DNA from: Thermoplasmatota archaeon | Lineage (GTDB): Archaea > Thermoplasmatota > E2 > UBA202 > JdFR-43 | Direction: 5' to 3' | NCBI GenBank assembly: GCA_029258955.1 | Contig: JAPDJT010000009.1 | Span: forward strand, 1-64,000 | Length of the DNA: 64,000 nt | In this document: positions 7,800 through 16,383 of the stretch, in pieces | Layout: each line of letters starts with the position of its first letter | How positions within the stretch are numbered: the first letter of the stretch is position 1 | Translations under genes and position numbers: made by a program | The notes under the pieces: generated by a model | Databases searched by the model: none | Seen by the model: only the letters and a program-made list of their open reading frames with translations | What the model was told of the DNA's origin: nothing

Positions 7800-8717
7800 T
7801 TAGCTATATTTTTTTATATTGAGCAATTCTTCAAAGATCTTTCTAAGTTGAATAAATTTTTCATGGGAACCACCTTTGTCTGGATGAAGTTCTTTTGCTT
7901 TTTTTCTAAAAATTTTAAACAAATCCTCTATTGAGGCTCTTTCTAATTCTTCAACAGGAATGTTAAAAATTTTTGAAGCTTCAAAATATATGCTTTTTTT
8001 ATGAGCTCTATATTTTTTTATAATAGGAAAAAATAAAATCATATCAAAATACATCCATACATATCTGCAAAAATAAGTTCTATGAAGTTCTTCAGCACTT
8101 AATCCCATTCTAAAACTTTCATCTTTTAAAATTTTGCAAAAATTATTTATAAATATCTCATCAAGTTCCCATGGTTTTATTCTTGGATAAAGATAAAGCA
8201 AATCAAATATAACAAGAAGATACTTTATTTTTTCTCTATACTTTAATCTATCTTCCAAATCCCAAAAATAGTTTTCAAGTTCGTCTCTTGATTTTTCAGT
8301 AAGTTCACTCAAAAAAGGATACGGAATATGCATGATCTTTTTAGGATTAGAAATATTAAATTTTAAAACTAATCTTCTTTTTATATCAAAGGGATGAATA
8401 TCTTTTATTGAAAAATGTTTACGAGTTTTTTTAATTCTTCTCGGACGGGTAAATTGAGTAATTATTCTTTGAGCCTCAGGCTTTAAAAATCTAAAAAATA
8501 ATTTTTCAAGTTCCCACTGATCTATTTGATATCCTAAGCTTTTTAGTTTTTCTTCTAAATCAATAGAGAAAGCAACTTCACTATAATAAGTAATATAATC
8601 TTCTGGAGTCGGTCCAAGATCTAAAATAATTCTACTTTTCCAGTAAGGCGCCTCATAATAAGATTCTTTTAAAGAATATTCATAATGTCCAAAAACTGGT
8701 TTTCTTGCAATATACAT
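7800..8717 (-). CDS. Protein with a C-terminal J domain
   Basis: This 305-residue protein ends in a J domain (about 240-300) with the diagnostic HPDKGG motif and the flanking amphipathic helices, so it should stimulate the ATPase of a DnaK/Hsp70 partner. The first 235 residues have no Gly/Phe-rich or Zn-finger regions and are not recognised. They are helical, basic and rich in aromatic residues, so this is not canonical DnaJ. A C-terminal rather than N-terminal J domain is seen in dedicated co-chaperones that tether Hsp70 to a specific client. It is transcribed alone between a terminator and a parS-like palindrome. Confidence 0.7.
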   Translation of the reverse strand: MYIARKPVFGHYEYSLKESYYEAPYWKSRIILDLGPTPEDYITYYSEVAFSIDLEEKLKSLGYQIDQWELEKLFFRFLKPEAQRIITQFTRPRRIKKTRKHFSIKDIHPFDIKRRLVLKFNISNPKKIMHIPYPFLSELTEKSRDELENYFWDLEDRLKYREKIKYLLVIFDLLYLYPRIKPWELDEIFINNFCKILKDESFRMGLSAEELHRTYFCRYVWMYFDMILFFPIIKKYRAHKKSIYFEASKIFNIPVEELERASIEDLFKIFRKKAKELHPDKGGSHEKFIQLRKIFEELLNIKKYS

Positions 8718-8734
8718 ATTCTCACTTTTTAAAA

Positions 8735-8750
8735 TGTTCCATGTGGAACA
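8735..8750. other. parS-like site (one change from consensus)
   Basis: TGTTCCATGTGGAACA differs at one central base from the ParB-binding consensus TGTTNCACGTGNAACA. The arms extend as a 10-bp inverted repeat (8731-8740 with 8745-8754). It lies between the J-domain and alcohol dehydrogenase genes. The T-rich right arm means it could instead act as a terminator hairpin, but a near-identical perfect site 1.2 kb away favours parS. Confidence 0.6.
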
Positions 8751-8765
8751 TTTTTTATTTATTTT

Positions 8766-9914
8766 TTATACTGCTCTTTTTAAAATATCTTCTAATATTT
8801 CCTTAGTATAAATATTTTCTATTCCCCAAATTTTAGCAATATTGTATGCATTCTCTACAATAGTAGGTATTTCACTTTCTTCAATATTTACTTCTTTTAA
8901 ACTAACAGGTGCACCTATCTTGCTAAACCAATTTTTAAACATTTCTATACCTTTATCCATAGTAGAAACTCCAAAAATTTCTTTTGCAAATCTTTCAAAT
9001 TGAACTCTGTTTTTATCTTTATACCAATCCATCCAAGCTGGAATTACAATAGATAAGCAAGCTCCATGAGGAAGATCATAAATACCTCCCAAAGCATGAG
9101 CTATCATATGATTAGGAAATAGCCCTCCTCCAACCCCTGTTCTTGTTAAGCCATTTAAAGCAAGAGTAGCTGCCCACATAAACTCAGCACGAGCTTGATA
9201 ATTATTAGGTTCTTTTAATATGATTTCTGTAGTTTCTATAATGTTTTTTATTAAGCTTTCTGCAATTCTATTCTGCAAATTAGGACAAACTTTGCAAGTA
9301 AAATAAAATTCAATTATATGAGCTATTGCATCTACAGCAGCATAAGCCTGATATTGAGGACTTACTGTATAAGTAAGTTCTGGATTCAAAATAGAAACTC
9401 TTGGGAAAATATATACTGAGCTAATATTTAGCTTTTCTTTTGTTTCTTCATTAGTAATTACAGCAAATCCATTCATCTCAGAACCAGTTGCTGCAAGTGT
9501 AAGAATAGTATAAATAGGAAGTGCATCCTCTATAACTTCCTCCCTTTTAAAAAATTTCCAGATGTCTTTTTCTGTCTTTGCACCTATTGCAATAACTTTA
9601 CCTTCATCAATTACCGAACCACCACCAACAGCTAAAACTGCAGAAACCCGATGTTCTTTAGCTTTTTTAATCCCTTCTCTTGTATGAGATAAAACTGGAT
9701 TTGGCTTAACTCCTGAATGTTCTACAAATTCAATTCCTGCCCCTTTTAAAGAATTTACAACTCTATCATAAACTCCGATCTTTTTAATTGCTTCTCTTCC
9801 ATAAACCAATAAAACTTTCTTTATTCCATCTTTTTTAAGAATCTCTCCAATTTTTTCTTCTGTCTTTTTTCCAAAAACTATTTTAGTAGGCACATAAAAT
9901 TCAAAATTTTCCAT
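8766..9914 (-). CDS. Iron-containing alcohol dehydrogenase
   Basis: A group III (Fe-ADH) dehydrogenase that interconverts alcohols and aldehydes with NAD(P)H, related to butanol and lactaldehyde dehydrogenases. It has the N-terminal PTKIVFGKKT segment, the GGGSVIDEGK nucleotide-binding motif, and the metal-ligand region with D and H residues (AVDAIAHIIEFY, then FPNHMIAHALGGIYDLPHGACL). The length of about 382 residues is normal. An in-frame GTG lies three codons upstream, but GGGGGTG precedes the ATG at 9912-9914, so that start is preferred. The gene stands between two parS-like palindromes. The substrate cannot be told from sequence. Confidence 0.9.
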   Translation of the reverse strand: MENFEFYVPTKIVFGKKTEEKIGEILKKDGIKKVLLVYGREAIKKIGVYDRVVNSLKGAGIEFVEHSGVKPNPVLSHTREGIKKAKEHRVSAVLAVGGGSVIDEGKVIAIGAKTEKDIWKFFKREEVIEDALPIYTILTLAATGSEMNGFAVITNEETKEKLNISSVYIFPRVSILNPELTYTVSPQYQAYAAVDAIAHIIEFYFTCKVCPNLQNRIAESLIKNIIETTEIILKEPNNYQARAEFMWAATLALNGLTRTGVGGGLFPNHMIAHALGGIYDLPHGACLSIVIPAWMDWYKDKNRVQFERFAKEIFGVSTMDKGIEMFKNWFSKIGAPVSLKEVNIEESEIPTIVENAYNIAKIWGIENIYTKEILEDILKRAV

Positions 9915-9979
9915 AAAATTCACCCCCAGCTTTTGTTTATAAGTTTATTATTAAAGCTTTCAAAAAATTTTTAATTTAA

Positions 9980-9995
9980 TGTTCCACGTGGAACA
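9980..9995. other. parS centromere site (perfect consensus)
   Basis: TGTTCCACGTGGAACA is an exact match to the ParB-binding consensus. The symmetry extends to 26 bp (9975-10000). It fills the gap between the alcohol dehydrogenase start and the dapA stop codon. Chromosomal parS sites are normally close to the replication origin and to parAB, neither of which I see in the window. Confidence 0.8.
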
Positions 9996-10877
9996 TTAAA
10001 CAAGGTTATAATTTTCTTTTAAAACAGTTTTTAAAGTTTCTAAGGATTTTTCTGTAAGCTGAGATAATGGAGATCTTACTTCTGGGGTTTCAATTTTACC
10101 CATGAGCCAGAGAGCAGCTTTGGCTGGAACTGGATTTGTTTCAACAAACATAGCTTTATAAAGAGGATAAAGTTTTAAATTTAATTCCTGAGCTTCGGAT
10201 ATTTTACCATTTAAAGCATTTTCCATAAGCTGTGCCATCTCTTTTGGCATGATATTTGCTGCAACAGAAATTACTCCCTTTACTCCTAATGTGACACTTG
10301 CATAAGCTGTAAAATCATCTCCTGAAAGGATAGTAAAATCCTTAGGACATTTGAGAAGCAATTCTGTAACTTGTTTTATATCTCCACAGGCTTCTTTTAT
10401 TGCTATAATATTATCAATCTGAGCAAGTTTGGCAGTAGTATCTGGTAAGAGATTAACTCCTGTTCTTCCAGGAACATTATAAAGAATAATAGGAATTTTA
10501 GTATTTTTAGCAATATAGCTATAATGCTCATAAAGTCCTTTTTGGGTTGGTTTGTTATAATAAGGAGTTACTATTAAAGCTGCATCAAAATCCATTTCTT
10601 CTGCAAGTTTGGTATATTCTAAAACTTTTTTTGTATTATTAGTTCCGGTCCCAACTATTAAAGGAATTTTTCCTTTTGCTTCTTCAAGTACTATTTCCAT
10701 TACTCTTTTTCTTTCTTCCATATCAATAGTTGCTGCTTCTCCTGTCGTTCCAAGAATTAATATTCCATGAGTCCCTTCTTGAATATGCCATTTTATAAGA
10801 TTTCTCAAAGAAACTTCATCTATTTTACCATCTTTAAAAGGTGTAATTAATGCTACAATAGATCCTTGTAATTTCAT
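9996..10877 (-). CDS. dapA: 4-hydroxy-tetrahydrodipicolinate synthase
   Basis: Condenses pyruvate with aspartate semialdehyde, the committed step of lysine and diaminopimelate synthesis. It is a 293-residue TIM barrel with Schiff-base Lys161 (IAIKEACGD), Tyr133, Arg138 (YNVPGRTG) and the GTTGE turn at 43-47, all expected for DapA. AGGAGGG precedes the ATG. It follows dapF by 27 nt on the same strand, making a small dapF-dapA operon. The stop codon lies within the extended parS palindrome. Confidence 0.96.
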   Translation of the reverse strand: MKLQGSIVALITPFKDGKIDEVSLRNLIKWHIQEGTHGILILGTTGEAATIDMEERKRVMEIVLEEAKGKIPLIVGTGTNNTKKVLEYTKLAEEMDFDAALIVTPYYNKPTQKGLYEHYSYIAKNTKIPIILYNVPGRTGVNLLPDTTAKLAQIDNIIAIKEACGDIKQVTELLLKCPKDFTILSGDDFTAYASVTLGVKGVISVAANIMPKEMAQLMENALNGKISEAQELNLKLYPLYKAMFVETNPVPAKAALWLMGKIETPEVRSPLSQLTEKSLETLKTVLKENYNLV

Positions 10878-10904
10878 TTTTATCCCTCCTTTTAAAAATT
10901 TTTT

Positions 10905-11771
10905 TTATAATAAAGCATCCTCTTTTATCTCTCCTTTAAATATAAACTGAGTATCACCTTCTAAAAATAATTTATTTTCTTTATCATCAATATGAAGTGT
11001 TAAAATTTCACCTCCTCGAGTCAATACATTTACTGGAGACTTCACAAGACCTAATTTATAAGCAATATAAGCAGAAGCTGCAGCACCTGTTCCACAAGCT
11101 AAAGTTTCAGTTTCAACTCCTCTTTCATAAGTTCTAATTTTTAAATATCTTTTGCCTTTTTCTTTCTTTATTTCTACGAAATTCACATTTGTTCCTGCAG
11201 GTTTAAACATTTCATGATATCTTATTTTTGGACCAACTTCCTCTACAGGTGCTGATTCTATATCATCCCAAAAAATAACTACATGAGGAACTCCAGTATT
11301 TACAAAATGTGCCATAAACCAATCATAATCTGTTCTTAAAATAAGATTAATTTTTAAGTCTTTAGGATTGGTTAAAGCAATTTTCACTCTTTTCCCTTTA
11401 ACCTCAGCATAAATAAGACCAGCTTTTGTTTCAAAATAAAAAGGACTTTTAAAAAGATTAAGTTCTTCAACCAGCCTTGCTACGCATCTTGCTCCATTCC
11501 CACACATTTCAGCTTCACTTCCATCAGAATTAAAAAAATTCCAGGAAAAAGAAGCTTTTGAATTCCTTGGTTTTTCAAGAAAAATAAGCCCATCTGCTGA
11601 AATTGAAAATTTAGATCTACAGAGCTTTTTAGCTAAAAGACTCTTCTCTTCAAAAGTAAATTTATCCTCAAAATTTAAAATTACAATAAAATCATTTCCT
11701 GATGCTGAAAGTTTATAAAAAGTATGATCATTAAGTTTTTTAAAAAGATTATCTAAGTTTTCTTCCATCAA
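10905..11771 (-). CDS. dapF: Diaminopimelate epimerase
   Basis: Interconverts LL- and meso-diaminopimelate for lysine and peptidoglycan synthesis. The two catalytic cysteines are in the expected contexts: C90 in EMCGNGARC and C226 in TLACGTGA. The 288-residue length fits. The N-terminus carries about 15 residues before the conserved FYKLSASGNDF. The first two codons are both ATG, so the exact start is uncertain by one codon. It is first in a dapF-dapA unit and divergent from the nucleotidyltransferase gene. Confidence 0.95.
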   Translation of the reverse strand: MMEENLDNLFKKLNDHTFYKLSASGNDFIVILNFEDKFTFEEKSLLAKKLCRSKFSISADGLIFLEKPRNSKASFSWNFFNSDGSEAEMCGNGARCVARLVEELNLFKSPFYFETKAGLIYAEVKGKRVKIALTNPKDLKINLILRTDYDWFMAHFVNTGVPHVVIFWDDIESAPVEEVGPKIRYHEMFKPAGTNVNFVEIKKEKGKRYLKIRTYERGVETETLACGTGAAASAYIAYKLGLVKSPVNVLTRGGEILTLHIDDKENKLFLEGDTQFIFKGEIKEDALL

Positions 11772-11831
11772 TTTTTGATTTTAGCAAAGCTTTAATTTTT
11801 TTCAAATATTATGATAAAATAAGTTTTCGAA

Positions 11832-12329
11832 ATGCGAAGAATATTAAGACTGCTTTATTTAAACAAAATTAGGTATCTTTTATGTGGTGGAGTTGCAGTA
11901 AATTTATATGGAGTCCCAAGAACTACTGTTGATCTTGATTTAATCCTTGACCTTTCTCACGAAAATTTAAAAAATTTTATTCTTACTATAAAAAATGCAG
12001 GATTAACTTTAAAACAACCTATAGATGAAAAGAAAATTCTTGATTTATCTTTTAGAGAGTCTCTTATAAAAGAAAAGGGAGTAAAAGTTTTAACTTATAT
12101 AAATTTAAAAAATCCACTTGAAGTTATAGATTTTTTTATAGATCCACCTGTAGATTTTGAAGAGGCTTTCAAAAAGAAAAACACTTTAAAGGTTGAAGAT
12201 TATGAGATATATCTTGTAGATATTGAAACTTTGATTAAATTGAAAGAAAAGAGTAAACGGGAGATTGATCTAAGTGATGCTGAAAACCTCAGAAAAATAC
12301 AAAAAATTAAAAGCAAAAATGCGAATTGA
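11832..12329 (+). CDS. Nucleotidyltransferase-fold protein (AbiEii/DUF-type)
   Basis: This 165-residue protein has the minimal nucleotidyltransferase signature: GG at 19-20 and D34-L-D36 (GGVAVNLYGVPRTTVDLDL), then a helical region ending in ETLIKLKEKSKREID. Families of this kind include AbiEii-like toxins and other orphan nucleotidyltransferases that modify tRNA or proteins. The gene overlaps the next small frame by 11 nt, as in two-gene toxin-antitoxin pairs. Substrate and toxicity are not shown by sequence. Confidence 0.7.
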   Translation: MRRILRLLYLNKIRYLLCGGVAVNLYGVPRTTVDLDLILDLSHENLKNFILTIKNAGLTLKQPIDEKKILDLSFRESLIKEKGVKVLTYINLKNPLEVIDFFIDPPVDFEEAFKKKNTLKVEDYEIYLVDIETLIKLKEKSKREIDLSDAENLRKIQKIKSKNAN

Positions 12330-12480
12330 CTTCTCCTTAGAAAAAATTAAAGAATACATGAAGCTTTCTCCTGAAAAGAAGCTTGAATTTCTTGAGGAAA
12401 TAAACTTACTGAATTATTTAGCCTACTCAGAAAAACGAGATAATGCTTCTCTGAGCTTTTCAAAAGAAGAAACTTCATAA
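12319..12480 (+). CDS. Small helical protein paired with the nucleotidyltransferase
   Basis: A 53-residue frame starts at an ATG that overlaps the end of the nucleotidyltransferase gene. An upstream ATG at 12274 would overlap far more and is less likely. The product is charged and helical (SLEKIKEYMKLSPEKKLEFLEEINLLNYL), like the small partner proteins often encoded with orphan nucleotidyltransferases. Its 3' end overlaps the convergent aroB gene by 58 nt. No named family is recognised. Confidence 0.55.
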   Translation: MRIDFSLEKIKEYMKLSPEKKLEFLEEINLLNYLAYSEKRDNASLSFSKEETS

Positions 12481-13514
12481 AATCTGGCTTTCCCTATCTT
12501 TTGAAGAAAAACAATTATAAGTTTGCCTTTCCATACCTTTTTATCTTTTTTCATATGGGAAACCAATCTTTCTAAGTTTAAATCTTTTGAAAGATGAGAA
12601 ATCTTATAAGGCATTCCCAATGTTTGTAAAAGTTTTTCTAAGCTCGCTGAAACCCTTTTTTCTGCCACTTCAAAAACTTCTGAAAGTTTTGCCTCAACAA
12701 CCATTCCTACTGAAACTGCAAGTCCATGAGGTATAGTATAATTAAGTTCAGTTTCTATAGCATGTCCAATGGTATGACCAAAATTGAGAATCCTTCTTAA
12801 ACCAGCTTCTTTCTCATCTTTAGAAACTACATAAGCTTTAGCTGAGCAACTTTCATAAATTATATACTCAAGGTCTTGTGGATTAAGTTTATAAATTTCT
12901 TTTCCTCTTTTTTTAAGAAAATTAAAAAGTTTTCTTTTTAAAATACACCCATATTTTATAACCTCTGCAAGTCCATTTTTTATTTCTTCTTTTGGAAGAG
13001 TTTTTAAAACTGTAGGATCAATGTAAACTTTGGCAGGTTGATAAAAAGTTCCTATTAAATTTTTACCTTCTGGTAAATCTACACCTGTCTTTCCTCCCAC
13101 TGAAGAGTCAATCTGAGCAAGAAGTGTGGTGGGAATCTGAATGTAGGGAATACCTCTTAAATAAATACTTGCAAGAAAACCTGCTATATCTCCTACTACT
13201 CCTCCTCCAAGTGCTACAATCATATCTTTTCTATCAAAATTTTTTTGAACAAGAGCTCTTGCAAGAAAAATAATTGTATCTATATTTTTAGAAGTTTCTC
13301 CTGCAGGAAAAGAAAAAATTTCTGCTTTTATATTCTCTTTTTGAAATATTTTAAAAAGCTTTTTAGCATAAAGTTTTTCTACATTACTGTCTGTAATAAT
13401 TGCTATTTTACCGAAATCAAAATTATTTTTTAAATCTTGAGGGATCTCTTCAAAAAGATTTTCTTTTATTAAAATTTCATAACTGAGTTTTGTTTTGACC
13501 TTAAGGATTTTCAT
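12423..13514 (-). CDS. aroB: 3-dehydroquinate synthase
   Basis: Second step of the shikimate pathway: converts DAHP to 3-dehydroquinate using NAD and a divalent metal. The 363-residue protein shows the NAD-binding VALGGGVVGDIAGF motif, the QIDSSVGGKTGVD active-site segment, the metal-ligand EVIKYG glutamate and the NFGHTIGHAIE histidines. The start overlaps the trpA stop as ATGA, so the two are coupled. Together with trpBA it forms an aromatic amino acid unit. Confidence 0.96.
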   Translation of the reverse strand: MKILKVKTKLSYEILIKENLFEEIPQDLKNNFDFGKIAIITDSNVEKLYAKKLFKIFQKENIKAEIFSFPAGETSKNIDTIIFLARALVQKNFDRKDMIVALGGGVVGDIAGFLASIYLRGIPYIQIPTTLLAQIDSSVGGKTGVDLPEGKNLIGTFYQPAKVYIDPTVLKTLPKEEIKNGLAEVIKYGCILKRKLFNFLKKRGKEIYKLNPQDLEYIIYESCSAKAYVVSKDEKEAGLRRILNFGHTIGHAIETELNYTIPHGLAVSVGMVVEAKLSEVFEVAEKRVSASLEKLLQTLGMPYKISHLSKDLNLERLVSHMKKDKKVWKGKLIIVFLQKIGKARFYEVSSFEKLREALSRFSE

Positions 13515-14344
13515 TTTAAAGATTGAAGAAATTTTTTGATCTCTTTAGGAGCTTTTTTCTTTTTTTCTTCAATAATTTTTACAATAGCACTCCCAATAAT
13601 AATAGCATCTGCATAAGGAGCTAACATTTTTACATGTTCTTTTTTAGAAACTCCAAATCCTACACCAACTGGAACAGAAGATAATTTTTTAACTAATTCA
13701 AGACGATTTATAACATCTTCTGGCAGTCTATCTCTTGCTCCAGTAACTCCAGTTAAAGATACATAGTAAATAAATCCTGAGCATACTTTAGCAATTTTTT
13801 TAATTCTTTCTTCAGAAGAGGTAGGAGTAGCTAAAAAAATAGTAGCAAGCCCTTTTCCTCTATTAACTTCAAGCCAGGGACCTGCTTCATCTATAGGAAG
13901 ATCAGCAATAATAAAACCAGAAAGACCTGCTTTTAAAGCATAATCTATTGTTTTTTTGAGTCCAAAACGATAAGGAATATTATAATAAGTCATACAAACT
14001 AAAGGAATAGAATATCCTTTTTTATTAAGTCTTTCTATAAACTCAAAAAAGGCTTCAAAAGTAGGTTTATGTCTTAAAGCTCTTATTACAGCTTTTTGAA
14101 TAGTTGGTCCATCTGCCACTGGATCAGAAAAAGGAAAACCGAGTTCTATACATGCAGGAGAAAATTCAGCTAATTCCCATAAAATAGCTTCTGTAGTATT
14201 TAAATCCGGATCCCAGCATGTAATATAAGGAATTAAAGGAATTTTCCCTTTCTTTTTTAAAATTTTTATAGAATCTTCTATTAGTTTTGCCCCTTTTTTT
14301 ATTGGTTTATCTACTTTCAAGATACTCTTTAACTGAAGATACAT
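13511..14344 (-). CDS. trpA: Tryptophan synthase alpha subunit
   Basis: Cleaves indole-3-glycerol phosphate to indole, which is channelled to TrpB. The catalytic acid E67 ([11 protein letters not shown]) and D78 (ADGPTIQ) are present, as is the C-terminal phosphate-binding GVGFGVS. The start overlaps the end of trpB by 38 nt. GAGGGG lies about 8 nt before this ATG, which supports it over a TTG eight codons later. The 277-residue length includes a slightly long N-terminus. Confidence 0.95.
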   Translation of the reverse strand: MYLQLKSILKVDKPIKKGAKLIEDSIKILKKKGKIPLIPYITCWDPDLNTTEAILWELAEFSPACIELGFPFSDPVADGPTIQKAVIRALRHKPTFEAFFEFIERLNKKGYSIPLVCMTYYNIPYRFGLKKTIDYALKAGLSGFIIADLPIDEAGPWLEVNRGKGLATIFLATPTSSEERIKKIAKVCSGFIYYVSLTGVTGARDRLPEDVINRLELVKKLSSVPVGVGFGVSKKEHVKMLAPYADAIIIGSAIVKIIEEKKKKAPKEIKKFLQSLK

Positions 14345-15497
14345 CTTTATCCCCTCTACCAGATAAATTAATAACTACTATACTATCTTTGGGAAGCTCT
14401 TTTGCTATTTTAATTAAATAAGCTATAGCATGAGCAGGTTCTAATGCAGGAATTATCCCCTCAATTTCAGATAGAATTTGAAAAGCCTCTAAAGCCTCTT
14501 CATCTGTAACATAAACATAATCTGCTCTTCTTATAGTTTTAAAATATGAATGTTCAGGGCCAACCCCTGGATAATCAAGACCAGGAGCAATAGAATGCGC
14601 TCCTTTTATCTGTCCTACTTTATCTTGCAATAAATAAGTTAACATACCATGTAAAACACCTGGCTCACCTGCATTAAGACTTGCTGAATGATAATCTGTA
14701 TTAATTCCTCTTCCTCCTGCTTCAACTCCAATTAATTTAACTTCTCTATTTTTAACAAATGGATAAAAAATACCCATTGCATTTGAACCACCACCTACAC
14801 AAGCAATTATTACATCTGGAAGTCTTCCTTCTTTTTTTAAAATTTGTCTTTTTGTTTCTTGTCCTATAATACTTTGAAAATCTCTTACCATCATTGGATA
14901 GGGATGAGGTCCAACAACTGAACCTATTACATAAAAAGTAGTTCTTACATTTGTAACCCAATCTCTTAATGCTTCATTTATAGCATCTTTTAAAGTTTGA
15001 GTTCCTGAATAAACAGGGATAACCTCAGCTCCTAAAAGCCTCATTCTAAAAACATTTAAAGCCTGTCTTTGAGTATCTTTTAATCCCATATAAATAACAC
15101 ATTGCATATTTAAAAGTGCAGAAGCAGTAGCAGTTGCTACACCGTGTTGACCTGCTCCTGTTTCTGCAATAATACGGGTTTTCCCCATTTTTTTTGCAAG
15201 AAGAACTTGTCCTAAAGTATTATTAAGTTTGTGAGCCCCTGTATGTAAAAGATCCTCTCTTTTTAAGTAAACTTTTATATGCCCACCAAGATACTTAGAA
15301 AAATTTTCAGCATAAGTTAAAGGTGTAGGTCTTCCAGCATATTCTCGCAACAGTTCTTTCCATTCCTTCCAAAAAGATGGATTTTTTTTAATTTTTAAAT
15401 ATGCTGATTCTAAATCAAAAATAAGAGGCATTAAAGTTTCAGGAATGAATCTACCACCAAATTGACCAAAATATCCTTTTCTATTAGGATATCTCAT
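14307..15497 (-). CDS. trpB: Tryptophan synthase beta subunit
   Basis: PLP enzyme that joins indole and serine to give tryptophan. The 396-residue protein has the PLP lysine K90 in HTGAHKLNN, the phosphate-binding [10 protein letters not shown] loop and the GRPTPL and ETGAGQHG motifs. It is a canonical TrpB1 type that should partner the overlapping trpA. Other trp genes are not in the window. No leader peptide or attenuator is evident in the short gap upstream (15498-15554). Confidence 0.97.
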   Translation of the reverse strand: MRYPNRKGYFGQFGGRFIPETLMPLIFDLESAYLKIKKNPSFWKEWKELLREYAGRPTPLTYAENFSKYLGGHIKVYLKREDLLHTGAHKLNNTLGQVLLAKKMGKTRIIAETGAGQHGVATATASALLNMQCVIYMGLKDTQRQALNVFRMRLLGAEVIPVYSGTQTLKDAINEALRDWVTNVRTTFYVIGSVVGPHPYPMMVRDFQSIIGQETKRQILKKEGRLPDVIIACVGGGSNAMGIFYPFVKNREVKLIGVEAGGRGINTDYHSASLNAGEPGVLHGMLTYLLQDKVGQIKGAHSIAPGLDYPGVGPEHSYFKTIRRADYVYVTDEEALEAFQILSEIEGIIPALEPAHAIAYLIKIAKELPKDSIVVINLSGRGDKDVSSVKEYLESR

Positions 15498-15554
15498 AAT
15501 ACCTCAATATAAAACTTTTTTACTTTTTTACAACTTCGATATTTTCTGAAATCT

Positions 15555-16253
15555 TTATTGAGTGTATTTTCTCAATATTTCCAATAACTTCTGAGCTTCT
15601 TCTGGAATATTTTGAGGTATATTTCCTTTAAATATATCCGCCACAGTAAAAGGTTTCCCATAATATTTTTTTATTGCCTTAGAATCATAACTTAATTTTG
15701 AGCCAGAAATTACAGCACCTGCAAAAACCCCTTTTTCTTTAACATACGAATAGGCATCAACTTTAGAAAGCCTGCCTGTAGAAATACCTATATTTTTCCC
15801 TTTAGGTCCAGCAGTAACATGTAAATCTGCTCCCAGTTTTAGTTTAGATTTTTTAAATTTTTCTATTGCTTTATCAGTCATGAGAAAAATTATCACATCT
15901 GAGCTTTTTGCTCCAAGTTGAAGCCCTATGCTTCCTCCATATAATGAAATAAATAAAGGTGGAAGCCATTTACCTTGATCATTTTTAAATACTATTACTC
16001 CTTTACCTCGTGTAACACCTAAGCCTAATCCAACTTTTTTAACTCCTGGAATAAGAACAACACCTTTTGCCTGCTTTAAAATATGAAGTGGAGCTTCTTC
16101 AGAAGAAGTAATAACTTCATCCAGAATACGGATACAATCTTCTATTCTTTCACTTTCATCAGCAAAAGCTGTATTAATTTGACATAAAATACTCAAAACT
16201 ATTCCAAAAATCAGAAACTCAAAAATTAAAAACTGAAAAAAATTTCTTCTCAT
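15555..16253 (-). CDS. Exported SYLF/YSC84-domain protein
   Basis: This 232-residue protein has an N-terminal hydrophobic signal segment (about 8-30, ending near AFADE) and then the SYLF/YSC84 domain: ILKQAKGVVLIPGVKKVG, GKGVIVFKNDQGKW and VIIFLMTDKAIEKF. SYLF domains bind lipid, and bacterial members are small secreted or periplasmic proteins. It lies between trpB and a divergent helicase gene, with no functional hint from either. Confidence 0.85.
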   Translation of the reverse strand: MRRNFFQFLIFEFLIFGIVLSILCQINTAFADESERIEDCIRILDEVITSSEEAPLHILKQAKGVVLIPGVKKVGLGLGVTRGKGVIVFKNDQGKWLPPLFISLYGGSIGLQLGAKSSDVIIFLMTDKAIEKFKKSKLKLGADLHVTAGPKGKNIGISTGRLSKVDAYSYVKEKGVFAGAVISGSKLSYDSKAIKKYYGKPFTVADIFKGNIPQNIPEEAQKLLEILRKYTQ

Positions 16254-16383
16254 TTTAACCTCCTTTATTTAAAAAAATTTTTGATTTAAAAACATTATTA
16301 TACTTACCTAAAATAATATTATATAAAAATTTTGCAATAATTAAAAATTGATCAAAATATTATTTCTATTAGTATAAATTATA

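Noticed and set aside
8731-8754. Reading the 8.7-kb palindrome simply as a terminator
   Set aside because: The fold would work as one, but the 16-bp core matches the ParB consensus and a perfect copy lies 1.2 kb away, so parS is the better explanation; both roles are possible.
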